This document shows, piece by piece, positions 1 through 6,477 of a stretch of 9,016 bases of DNA. A program made the translations under genes and the position numbers. Position 1 is the stretch's first letter. Every line of letters begins with the position of its first letter. Origin of the DNA: Nitrosomonas sp. (GTDB taxonomy: Bacteria > Pseudomonadota > Gammaproteobacteria > Burkholderiales > Nitrosomonadaceae); contig JAJFJI010000083.1 of assembly GCA_021774205.1 (NCBI GenBank), positions 1 to 9,016 of the forward strand, given 5' to 3'. The notes beneath the pieces are model-generated. The model searched no databases. It was not told the DNA's origin and worked only from the letters and a program-made list of their open reading frames with translations.

Positions 1-1
1 C

Positions 2-157
2 TCACTGGATAAACAAAGTGGTCAGGAGGCGGTCAGTATCCTTAAACAATTAGCTAGGGAATCGGGTACGACAATATTGCTAGTGACACATGACTACCGC
101 ATTCTGGATATTGCCGATCGCGTTGTGGAATTGGAAGATGGTGTTATTAAAACTTAA
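2..157 (+). CDS. ABC transporter ATP-binding protein, C-terminal fragment (DevA/LolD-like exporter ATPase)
   Basis: The window opens inside this gene, so only the last 51 codons and the TAA stop are present. The fragment starts with the D-loop (SLDKQSG), which follows the Walker B motif in ABC ATPases. It then has a beta strand (TTILLVTHD) ending in the switch histidine, and closes with the usual tail IADRVVELEDGVI. The HDYRILDIADR wording is typical of the DevA branch of the MacB/LolD-type exporter ATPases, which hydrolyse ATP at the inner membrane for a DevC-type permease and a DevB-type adaptor; those partners would lie upstream, outside the window. ABC ATPase identity is secure; the DevA assignment is an inference from a short tail. 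A TetR regulator follows 123 bp downstream on the same strand and may control this exporter. The octamer AACTTAAG covers the stop codon and recurs at 194-201. Confidence 0.9.
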   Translation, partial: SLDKQSGQEAVSILKQLARESGTTILLVTHDYRILDIADRVVELEDGVIKT

Positions 158-225
158 GGTGATTGTGCGGTAATAGTTCTGTAGCTGAGTAGCAACTTAA
201 GATTTTATAATTGAACCAAACCATA

Positions 226-254
226 TTGCCCTTTGGTGGCTTTAGGACTATAGA
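226..254 (+). promoter_or_regulatory. Candidate sigma-70 promoter for the TetR gene
   Basis: A -35-like TTGCCC (226-231, 4/6 to consensus) is followed after 17 bp by a -10-like TATAGA (249-254, 4/6). Transcription would begin about 20 bp before the TetR start codon. A perfect -10 hexamer TATAAT also exists at 206-211 but has no recognisable -35 at the right distance. Both calls are by eye, and the TetR gene could instead be read through from the exporter gene upstream. Confidence 0.35.
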
Positions 255-266
255 ATGATTGTTCTA
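251..266. promoter_or_regulatory. Inverted repeat, possible TetR operator
   Basis: The sequence holds the perfect inverted repeat TAGAA-N6-TTCTA. It overlaps the proposed -10 element and ends where the ribosome binding site AAAAGGAG (266-273) begins, 15 bp before the TetR start codon. A dimeric regulator bound here would block its own promoter, the classic TetR autorepression layout. The arms are only 5 bp, so chance occurrence in AT-rich DNA is possible. Confidence 0.35.
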
Positions 267-280
267 AAAGGAGCGTCAGG

Positions 281-931
281 ATGAATACAGGCAACCAAGA
301 TATCCGGGATGCGATCGTTGATACGGCTATCGTATTAGGTGAACGCACATCATGGGAAGCGGTACGTCTTTTTGATGTTGCAGCGGAGTTAAATATTTCG
401 CTGGAGGAAATACGCCCTTATTTCTCGGAAAAGGAGGAACTAGTTGATGCCTGGTTTGATCGAGCGGATAGCTATATGCTTAAAGAATCTCAAGCTGAAG
501 GCTTTCAGGACCTTTCCTCACACCAGCGTATTCATCGCCTCATTATGGCCTGGCTTGAAGCATTGGCTGCTCATCGACAGGTTACCCGGCAGATGATTGG
601 TGCAAAGTTAGAACTCGGACATATACACATTCAGATTCCTGGGTTGATGAGGATTAGTCGTACCGTTCAATGGGTAAGAGAAGCTGCGTATCGTGATGCA
701 ACATTTGCGCGGCGCGCATTAGAAGAAACAGCGCTTACGACGATTTATCTGGTGACTTTCATATTCTGGATGCGGGACGAATCGGAAAATTCGCGGCGAA
801 CTCGCCAATTTCTTGAACACAAGTTGTTTCTTGCTAAAGTCCTGGATCATGCTGTTTATGGCCGTAAACGTGATGATGCTCAACAATACTCACGACAGCT
901 TGAATCCCTGCCCGAAAATTCGGATCATTAA
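281..931 (+). CDS. TetR/AcrR-family transcriptional regulator
   Basis: This encodes a 216-residue protein, a normal length for TetR repressors, which bind operator DNA as dimers through an N-terminal helix-turn-helix and sense a ligand with a helical C-terminal domain. Residues 8-53 fit the HTH: a first helix (IRDAIVDTAIVLG), then FDVAAELNISLEEIRPYF as turn and recognition helix, then the conserved SEKEELVDAWFDRA, matching the usual F-x-S-K-E-x-L pattern. The rest is helical and hydrophobic without recognisable ligand residues. The ATG start is supported by AAAAGGAG seven bases upstream. It lies between an exporter ATPase fragment and a membrane hydrolase on the same strand, and the hydrolase start is only 8 bp after the stop, so both are probably co-transcribed. 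Likely targets are its own promoter (palindrome at 251-266) and perhaps the upstream exporter; this is inference. The family call is firm, the specific function unknown. Confidence 0.85.
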   Translation: MNTGNQDIRDAIVDTAIVLGERTSWEAVRLFDVAAELNISLEEIRPYFSEKEELVDAWFDRADSYMLKESQAEGFQDLSSHQRIHRLIMAWLEALAAHRQVTRQMIGAKLELGHIHIQIPGLMRISRTVQWVREAAYRDATFARRALEETALTTIYLVTFIFWMRDESENSRRTRQFLEHKLFLAKVLDHAVYGRKRDDAQQYSRQLESLPENSDH

Positions 932-939
932 ATGAATCA

Positions 940-1992
940 ATGGATCCATTTACCCACGCGTTAAGCGGCGCCTTGCTGGTACGCGCGACTGCGCCATTGC
1001 CGCGGTTACAGGTTGGATTGCCACTGCGTACTCGCGTCGCAGCGGGATTTGCAGCCGCTGCTTTCCCGGATCTTGATTTCGCGCTGCGATTAATCGATAC
1101 GCTGACCTATCTTAACTGGCATCAGGGACCCACGCATTCTCTATTGTTGTTGCCTGTGTGGGCATGGTTACTGGCATATTTGTTTTCTTGTTTTTCGCGG
1201 GGGGAATACCACTGGAAAATGTTCTATTTGCCGGTTTGTTTAGGTATTGCTATTCATATCTTTGGTGACCTGATTACTGCTTATGGACTGATGTTGTTTG
1301 CGCCATTCTCGACGCAACGTTTTTATCTGCCGCTTGTTTTTGTCATCGATCCATGGTTTAGTGTGATTATCATTACAGGCTTGTTTGCTTCGTGGATTTT
1401 CCCCAGGAAAAGAGTTGCTGCTATTTTTTCTCTAGTTGGCCTAGTCGGTTATGTTGTGTTTTTGTGGATGTTGCATGACCGCGCCATGAATATTGGTCAG
1501 GAATATGTCGATACTCAGGTGCTGAACCGAGGTGAAGTCTACGTGTTGCCACAACCTTTATCGCCTTTTCATTGGAAGATTATTATCAAAAAGGACGAGG
1601 CGTACCAAGTTGCGCTGGTAACCTTATGGCGAGGCCAGTATAAATCGTTGCAGGATACAGATCCAGGATTGTTAAAGAAGATGGTCGCGGCCTATCAACC
1701 GTTTAATCGGGTCGATTGGCAACATTTGGCGCAGTTTGGCGATGAATCAATTGAGTCGGACCTGGTACGTGAAGCGTGGAATCATCCTGTTTTTGCAAAC
1801 TTTCGGCAGTTTTCCGTGTTTCCGCTACTGGATAGAATCGACAATGACGAAAAGGGGGTATGCATCTGGTTTTTTGACTTGCGTTTTCAATTTCCTGGCC
1901 TGCCACCATCATTTCGCTACGGGATGTGCCGCAAAAGTATTCTATCTGACTGGCATATGCAGCGACAGCGGGGTACATTCTGGCTGGATTAG
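940..1992 (+). CDS. Inner-membrane metal-dependent hydrolase, YdjM/YbcI type (DUF457)
   Basis: This 350-residue protein opens with MDPFTHALSGALL, the hallmark start of the YdjM (LexA-regulated, membrane-bound hydrolase-like) family. Candidate metal ligands follow in family order: H6, the D44-x-D46 pair in FPDLDF, H61, H66 in GPTHS, and H106 and D110 in HIFGD, followed by TAYG and a DPWF motif at 137-140. Hydrophobic segments at about 66-86, 94-116, 133-154 and 159-178 should be membrane-spanning. From about residue 185 the chain is soluble-looking and rich in aromatic residues, an extension absent from the shorter members. The substrate is unknown for the family. The start at 940 is chosen because the family motif begins exactly there; no clear ribosome binding site precedes it, so translation is probably coupled to the TetR gene ending 8 bp earlier. 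An ATG at 932 is out of frame. The stop lies 7 bp from that of the convergent minus-strand gene. Confidence 0.85.
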   Translation: MDPFTHALSGALLVRATAPLPRLQVGLPLRTRVAAGFAAAAFPDLDFALRLIDTLTYLNWHQGPTHSLLLLPVWAWLLAYLFSCFSRGEYHWKMFYLPVCLGIAIHIFGDLITAYGLMLFAPFSTQRFYLPLVFVIDPWFSVIIITGLFASWIFPRKRVAAIFSLVGLVGYVVFLWMLHDRAMNIGQEYVDTQVLNRGEVYVLPQPLSPFHWKIIIKKDEAYQVALVTLWRGQYKSLQDTDPGLLKKMVAAYQPFNRVDWQHLAQFGDESIESDLVREAWNHPVFANFRQFSVFPLLDRIDNDEKGVCIWFFDLRFQFPGLPPSFRYGMCRKSILSDWHMQRQRGTFWLD

Positions 1993-1999
1993 ATCGGAA

Positions 2000-2281
2000 C
2001 TAATGCACTTTTGATAAGTTTAAAGATGTTGGTTTGATTTTCGGGAATTTGTGCTCGTGTATCTCTAGTAATTCATTGAATTCCATTATGACGTCTAAAG
2101 AAAAGCCAGCTCTTTCTCGATCCTTTTCGACGACGAGTAACTGTTCCATTAATTCATAAAACTCTGGATATCCCCAAAGTAGTAAAATTTTCCCGGCGAT
2201 ATTTTTATAATCTTTATCAATTAGTGACTCATTGTCACCCAAATAAGCTTGAAACTCTTTGATCGTATTTTTTAAAGTCAT
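2000..2281 (-). CDS. Small protein of unknown function (93 aa)
   Basis: I do not recognise this protein. It is 93 residues long, has no cysteine, no signal peptide and no membrane segment, and looks mostly helical and acidic in its first three quarters (for example EFQAYLGDNESLIDKDYKN and LLEIHEHKF), with a basic tail ending SLNLSKVH. It is probably cytosolic. The reading frame extends 5 codons further upstream to an ATG at 2296, but no ribosome binding site precedes that codon. The ATG at 2281 has TGGAG nine bases upstream, so it is the preferred start. The gene is convergent with the hydrolase (7 bp between stops, no room for a terminator) and divergent from the ABC operon. It is more AT-rich than its neighbours, which may indicate recent acquisition. 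Antisense artefact is unlikely because no other frame here makes a better gene. Confidence 0.6.
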   Translation of the reverse strand: MTLKNTIKEFQAYLGDNESLIDKDYKNIAGKILLLWGYPEFYELMEQLLVVEKDRERAGFSLDVIMEFNELLEIHEHKFPKIKPTSLNLSKVH

Positions 2282-2314
2282 ATGCCCAGTCTCCATTTTG
2301 GTGTTTCATAAAGC

Positions 2315-2327
2315 GTGAATATTTCAC
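2315..2327. repeat. Short palindrome upstream of the minus-strand small gene
   Basis: GTGAA-TAT-TTCAC is a perfect 5-bp inverted repeat with a 3-bp centre. Outside it, CATA (2307-2310) and TATG (2328-2331) are also complementary, though offset by four bases on the left. It lies 34-46 bp upstream of the start codon of the small gene, a normal place for an operator. It could bind a dimeric regulator; which one cannot be said. Confidence 0.3.
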
Positions 2328-2360
2328 TATGCTAATAATCCATTTAATAATGAGCTATTC

Positions 2361-2390
2361 TTGCATTTTCCAGAATACCAACATTACAAT
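2361..2390 (+). promoter_or_regulatory. Candidate promoter for the ABC/MoxR operon
   Basis: TTGCAT (2361-2366) and TACAAT (2385-2390, 5/6 to the -10 consensus) are separated by 18 bp. The -35 match is weak (3/6). Transcription from here would give a leader of roughly 210 bases before the GldA-like start, long enough to contain the micro-ORFs at 2524-2622. This is the best plus-strand candidate I can see in the region, but the AT-rich context makes false matches likely. Confidence 0.25.
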
Positions 2391-2523
2391 TTGATACTGT
2401 TTTCTGAGTATTCGGCACCTATAGGAATTACTTGAGTGTTGTTATATTCTGTTTAAAAATTCTTAGGCTTTCTAATCTTCGGTAGCTATTACTTAACAAG
2501 ATAATTTTAGCAGGAGGGCCTTG

Positions 2524-2565
2524 ATGAACTTTTTTAATGCACGCATAGTCCATAGATTTTTTTAA
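2524..2565 (+). CDS. Micro-ORF (13 aa), possible leader peptide of the ABC operon
   Basis: ATG at 2524 opens a 13-codon frame reading MNFFNARIVHRFF, then TAA. It is preceded by AGGAGG (2512-2517) with a 6-base spacer, a near-ideal ribosome binding site and at least as good as that of any gene in the window. Four of its 13 residues are phenylalanine. Its stop codon is followed directly by the ATG of a second micro-ORF, and the GldA-like gene begins 43 bp after its stop in a different frame. Such a strong initiation site on a short frame suggests either a regulatory leader peptide or the remains of a longer gene. I see no attenuator hairpin, so the role is open. Confidence 0.4.
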   Translation: MNFFNARIVHRFF

Positions 2566-2622
2566 ATGCTGCGAAAAAATAATTTACGAAAAATAAGGGA
2601 GTTTTTTGATGATCCATGTTGA
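2566..2622 (+). CDS. Second micro-ORF (18 aa) overlapping the GldA-like start
   Basis: This frame starts with the ATG immediately after the TAA of the first micro-ORF and reads MLRKNNLRKIREFFDDPC before a TGA at 2620-2622, 13 bp inside the GldA-like gene. It has no ribosome binding site of its own, but a ribosome terminating at 2565 could reinitiate here. Such a ribosome would then run through the ribosome binding site (2595-2601) and start codon of the GldA-like gene, so translation of this frame could tune initiation there. The N-terminal half is strongly basic. It may be chance. Confidence 0.25.
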   Translation: MLRKNNLRKIREFFDDPC

Positions 2623-3553
2623 AGCTTTAACCCGAACGTATGGTGACTTGACAGCCGTTGATCAGGTCTCATTCGAGATTGGTCAGGGTGAGATTGTCGG
2701 GCTGCTTGGTCACAATGGCGCGGGCAAGACCACCATCATGAAAATGTTGACAGGGTATCTAGAACCAACCAGTGGTTCCATCAAAGTAGATGGCCTGGAT
2801 ATTGCGACTCACCGTGAGGAAATTCAGCAGGGTATCGGCTATCTGCCGGAGAACGACCCGCTTTATCCAGAAATGACGGTGATTGACTACCTTGATTATG
2901 CTGCCTCGTTGTATGGCGTTTCGAGAGGTGAACGGGCTGAGAGAATACGCGCGGCCATCGATAAAACAGAACTGGCATCAAAAGCCATTGACACAATTGG
3001 TACGCTTTCCAGGGGATTTCGTCAACGGGTTGGCGTGGCACAGGCGATTCTACATCACCCCCGGCTACTTATATTGGATGAACCGACTAACGGCCTGGAT
3101 CCGACACAGGTACAGCATATGCGGGATCTTATCCGCACACTGGCTAAAAGTGCTACTGTCATTATTTCTACACATATCCTGCAGGAAGTTCAAGCAATTT
3201 GCGATCGCGTCATCATTATTCGTAATGCTAAAAAAGCATTGGATGAAACAATGGTTGATTTACAGGCGTGTAAGCGGTTACTGGTGTCTGTCAATGCGGA
3301 TCCAGCGCGAGTGTCGAAGCTGTTTAAATCGGTGAGTGGCGTACAGTCTGTCCAATCGTTATATAAGAAAGGTCCTGGGTACCGTTATGCGCTTGATTTG
3401 GATGATCAAAATGAAATAGCTGAAGCAGCACCCAGCATTGCAAATAAGATTATGACGGCAGGGTTTAAGCTATATGCTTTACAATACGAGAGCCGTGACT
3501 TGGAGACTATATTTGGTGAAATCTCAGCACAAAAGGAAAGGGTGCAAGGATGA
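2609..3553 (+). CDS. ABC transporter ATP-binding protein, GldA-like
   Basis: This is the 314-residue ATPase of an ABC-2 type transporter, acting on the inner face of the cytoplasmic membrane with the permease encoded next. All nucleotide-binding motifs are intact: Walker A GHNGAGKT (34-41), the Q-loop region GYLPEN (77-82) where glutamate replaces glutamine as is common in this subgroup, the signature LSRGFRQRVG (133-142), Walker B LLILDEP (153-159), D-loop NGLD (161-164) and switch H189. A C-terminal extension of about 100 residues beyond the core is also typical of GldA and related multidrug or polysaccharide ATPases. The ATG at 2609 is preferred over the TTG at 2606 because AAGGGAG (2595-2601) sits 7 bases before it and the protein begins in the standard way. 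The stop overlaps the next start (ATGA, 3550-3553), so the two subunits are translationally coupled. Confidence 0.93.
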   Translation: MIHVEALTRTYGDLTAVDQVSFEIGQGEIVGLLGHNGAGKTTIMKMLTGYLEPTSGSIKVDGLDIATHREEIQQGIGYLPENDPLYPEMTVIDYLDYAASLYGVSRGERAERIRAAIDKTELASKAIDTIGTLSRGFRQRVGVAQAILHHPRLLILDEPTNGLDPTQVQHMRDLIRTLAKSATVIISTHILQEVQAICDRVIIIRNAKKALDETMVDLQACKRLLVSVNADPARVSKLFKSVSGVQSVQSLYKKGPGYRYALDLDDQNEIAEAAPSIANKIMTAGFKLYALQYESRDLETIFGEISAQKERVQG

Positions 3554-6462
3554 ATTATATGCTGAGAATTGCTCGTAAAGAATTTGCCGGTTTTTTCTCT
3601 TCACCCATTGCATTTATATTTTTGGGCGCATTTTTGGCGGTAACGTTGTTTGTTTTCTTTTGGGTAGAAAAATTTTTTTCTCGTAATATCGCCGATGTGC
3701 GTCCACTGTTTGAATGGATGCCGTTACTGTTGATTTTTTTGGGTGCGGCAATCACCATGCGTATGTGGTCCGAGGAGCGGCGTGCCGGTACGCTGGAATT
3801 TCTTCTTACGACACCTGCAAAAAATTACCAATTGGTATTGGGTAAATTTCTAGCATGTCTAAGTCTGGTCATAGTGGCTTTATTGCTGACTTTACCCTTG
3901 CCGTTGACTGTCAGTGTGCTTGGCCCGTTGGATTGGGGACCGGTATTCGGCGGTTACATAGCTACCTTATTTCTAGCAGCTGCCTATGTTGCCATCGGGC
4001 TATTTATCAGCGCCCGTTCAGTCAATCAAATTATCAGTCTGATCCTGACGGTGGGGGTATGTGGCATTTTTTATCTGCTGGGTTCCGATGCATTAACAAG
4101 TTTATTTGGCAACCGAACATCGGAATTTCTGAAGTTATTGGGTTCTGGATCACGTTTCGATTCCATTACTCGTGGTGTGATAGATTTGCGCGATCTGTAT
4201 TACTATCTGAGTCTGGTGGGTGTATTTCTCACGCTGAATGTCTACATACTGGAATGGTTACGCTGGGCTGGGAATACGCGTAATGCTAATCATCGGTTGT
4301 GGGGAATGGTAACGGGATTGCTTGTAATCAATTTTCTCGCAGCTAATTTGTGGCTCGCGCCAATGAATAACGTTCGCACCGATGTAACGCAGGGTAATAT
4401 CTATTCCATCTCCAATGCGACGCGTAACCATCTAGCGCAATTACGCGAACCAATGCTGATTCGGGGCTATTTCAGCGCACAGACGCATCCGTTGCTGGCA
4501 CCACTGGTGCCGCGCCTGCGCGATTTGTTAGAAGAATATGCCGTGGCTGGTGAAGGGCGTTTGCGGGTGGAATTTATTGATCCGTTGGCGCATCCGGAGC
4601 TGGAGCAGGAAGCGAATGAAAAGTACGCGATTCGTCCGGTTCCATTCCAGTTTGCCAGCAAATACCAATCTTCAGTGGTTAATTCCTACTTCAATATTCT
4701 GATTCAATACGGGGATCAATACGAGGTGCTCGATTTCACAGATTTGATTGATGTTAAGGCGCAGAGTGAGACCAGTCTGGATGTTGACTTGCGCAATCCC
4801 GAGTACGATTTGACGCAGGCGATCAAAAAAGTTCTTTATGCTTATCAGGGTGCTGGAGATTTATTTGAGAACATTTTCCATCCAGTGAATTTCAAAGGTT
4901 ATATCTCATCGAATGATAAATTGCCTGATGTACTCAAATCATTGCGTAAAGATTTAGATGCTATTTTAAGTGAGCTGGCTGAACGATCCGGTGGCAAGCT
5001 AAGTATCGAAAATCGTGATCCAGACGCAGACGGTGGCGCATTGGCAGAGCAATTGGAGGCAGAATTCGGTTTTCGTCCGATGGCTGCAGGTTTGTTTGAT
5101 GCTAATACCTTTTGGTTTTATTTGACGCTTGAAGGTGGGGAGCGTCTCATTCAGGTCCCATTGCCGGAAGAATTTGATAAGGCTGGACTCGAGCGCAGCA
5201 TTCAGGCGGCATTAAAACGCTTTTCCAAAGGGTTTTTAAAGACGATTGCGTTACATACGCCGGCGCCGACGATGACGCAGTTTGGTATGGCGCCTAGTGA
5301 CGAGCGTTTTAATTGGTTGCGTGATGCCTTGACGGAAGAACATAATCTTACAACAACAGATTTGATTAATGGGCAGGTTCCAGATGATGCGGATTTGCTG
5401 CTGTTAGTTTCTCCAGAAAATCTGGTTGCGAAGCAGCTTTTTGCAGTCGACCAATTCCTGATGCGGGGCGGTACTGTGGTCATCGCGACGTCACCTTTTG
5501 AAACGGACAGCAGTCAAGGAACGCTTGCCATTCGACAGCACCAATCCGGACTTGACGAGTGGCTTGGCCATCATGGGATCGAATTTAAACCGCAACTGGT
5601 GCTTGATCCGCAAAATGCGGCATTCCCGATTCCGGTTGATCGCGAAATTGGTGGATTTGTCGTACGTGAAACGCAGATGGTGAATTATCCTTACTTCGTC
5701 GACATTCGCAGTCACGGAATGGCGCAGGAGAACGGCATTACCGCTGGCCTGAATCAGATGACATTGACCTGGCCTTCGCCAATCAATGTTGATCAAGAAA
5801 AGAATCCGGCCCGTCAGATTATTCGCTTGCTTGAGAGTTCGGATGAAGCGTGGACTTCGGACAATCTAAATATTCAACCTGACTACAATACGCATGCACA
5901 ATATGGTTTTCCAATCGGCGAGGAACAGGGCAAGCAACTGCTGTCAGTGTTAGTGGAAGGCCGGTTTGATTCTTTCTTTAAAGACAAACCTTCGCCGTTA
6001 ACCGCTGCAGAAGAAGAAACTGACGCTGATATTGACGACATGGCAACTGGTGAAACGGAACAAAATGAGCAGGAAGAGACGGAACCGGAACCTACTATCA
6101 GCCGGTTGATTGATCGTTCGCCAGAATCATCGCGTATTATTTTGTTTGCCTCGAATACTTTTTTGGCGGATGACATACTAAATTTAGCCACTACCGGGCT
6201 AGGTACGCGCTATCTTAATCCAGTGGAATTGATTGAGAATGCGGTCGACTGGTCCCTGGAAGATCGTGATTTGCTGGAAATCCGCGGTCGTGCCCAATTT
6301 TCTCGCACCCTTAATCCGCAAGTACATGAGACGCAGGTATTCTGGGAATATCTCAATTATGGCCTGGCATTATTGGGTTTGTTGCTAATCTGGTTGATTC
6401 GTTGGCAGATTAATAAACAGACACGTTTACGCTATGCGGTAATACTTGGTACAGCAGAATAA
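3550..6462 (+). CDS. Fused ABC permease and periplasmic GldG-like protein (GldF-GldG fusion)
   Basis: This 970-residue protein joins two subunits that are separate in Bacteroidetes. Residues 1-240 are an ABC-2 permease of GldF type, with membrane segments near 18-39, 56-70, 98-124, 134-154, 160-178 and 215-235 and the family motif EERRAGTLEFLLTTP (76-90). A seventh segment (251-270) leads into the GldG-like part, opening with RTDVTQGNIYSIS (276-288), the usual start of the ABC-transporter auxiliary domain. A large extracytoplasmic region follows up to about 930, and a final membrane segment lies at 936-951. A strongly acidic, low-complexity stretch occupies about 816-850. The topology places roughly 650 residues in the periplasm. 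The start is backed by AAGGAAAGGG (3533-3542). Together with the upstream ATPase it should form a complete transporter. The substrate is unknown, and gliding need not be involved, since such clusters occur in non-gliding proteobacteria. Confidence 0.9.
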   Translation: MNYMLRIARKEFAGFFSSPIAFIFLGAFLAVTLFVFFWVEKFFSRNIADVRPLFEWMPLLLIFLGAAITMRMWSEERRAGTLEFLLTTPAKNYQLVLGKFLACLSLVIVALLLTLPLPLTVSVLGPLDWGPVFGGYIATLFLAAAYVAIGLFISARSVNQIISLILTVGVCGIFYLLGSDALTSLFGNRTSEFLKLLGSGSRFDSITRGVIDLRDLYYYLSLVGVFLTLNVYILEWLRWAGNTRNANHRLWGMVTGLLVINFLAANLWLAPMNNVRTDVTQGNIYSISNATRNHLAQLREPMLIRGYFSAQTHPLLAPLVPRLRDLLEEYAVAGEGRLRVEFIDPLAHPELEQEANEKYAIRPVPFQFASKYQSSVVNSYFNILIQYGDQYEVLDFTDLIDVKAQSETSLDVDLRNPEYDLTQAIKKVLYAYQGAGDLFENIFHPVNFKGYISSNDKLPDVLKSLRKDLDAILSELAERSGGKLSIENRDPDADGGALAEQLEAEFGFRPMAAGLFDANTFWFYLTLEGGERLIQVPLPEEFDKAGLERSIQAALKRFSKGFLKTIALHTPAPTMTQFGMAPSDERFNWLRDALTEEHNLTTTDLINGQVPDDADLLLLVSPENLVAKQLFAVDQFLMRGGTVVIATSPFETDSSQGTLAIRQHQSGLDEWLGHHGIEFKPQLVLDPQNAAFPIPVDREIGGFVVRETQMVNYPYFVDIRSHGMAQENGITAGLNQMTLTWPSPINVDQEKNPARQIIRLLESSDEAWTSDNLNIQPDYNTHAQYGFPIGEEQGKQLLSVLVEGRFDSFFKDKPSPLTAAEEETDADIDDMATGETEQNEQEETEPEPTISRLIDRSPESSRIILFASNTFLADDILNLATTGLGTRYLNPVELIENAVDWSLEDRDLLEIRGRAQFSRTLNPQVHETQVFWEYLNYGLALLGLLLIWLIRWQINKQTRLRYAVILGTAE

Positions 6463-6477
6463 GGGAGGATATGAACA

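Larger units (their letters stand above)
2282..2608. other. AT-rich divergent intergenic region
   Basis: About 330 bp separates the minus-strand small gene from the GldA-like gene. It is clearly richer in A and T than the flanking genes. It holds the palindrome at 2315-2327, a candidate plus-strand promoter at 2361-2390, a short inverted repeat ATACT-N8-AGTAT at 2394-2411, a strong ribosome binding site at 2512-2517 and two micro-ORFs. No larger coding frame, tRNA or rho-independent terminator was seen. Confidence 0.6.

Noticed and set aside
151..201. AACTTAAG repeated at 151-158 and 194-201, considered as a terminator stem
   Set aside because: The possible stem is 6 bp of mostly A-T pairs with a 37-base loop and no proper T tract; it is more likely chance in AT-rich DNA.
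1703..1978. 91-codon minus-strand open frame inside the hydrolase gene
   Set aside because: It lies wholly antisense to a gene with clear family motifs, and its translation resembles no protein.
1736..2014. 92-codon plus-strand frame overlapping the hydrolase 3' end
   Set aside because: It is a shifted frame of the hydrolase gene, with no ribosome binding site and odd composition.
2282..2296. Upstream ATG (2296) as start of the small minus-strand gene
   Set aside because: No ribosome binding site lies before it, whereas its own sequence forms the TGGAG site of the ATG at 2281.
2606..2608. TTG as start of the GldA-like ATPase
   Set aside because: The following ATG at 2609 is a better codon and has ideal 7-base spacing from AAGGGAG.
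5491..6191. Two minus-strand open frames of about 100 codons (5491-5796, 5883-6191)
   Set aside because: Both are antisense shadows of the GldFG gene; the second is a Ser-rich mirror of the acidic linker codons.
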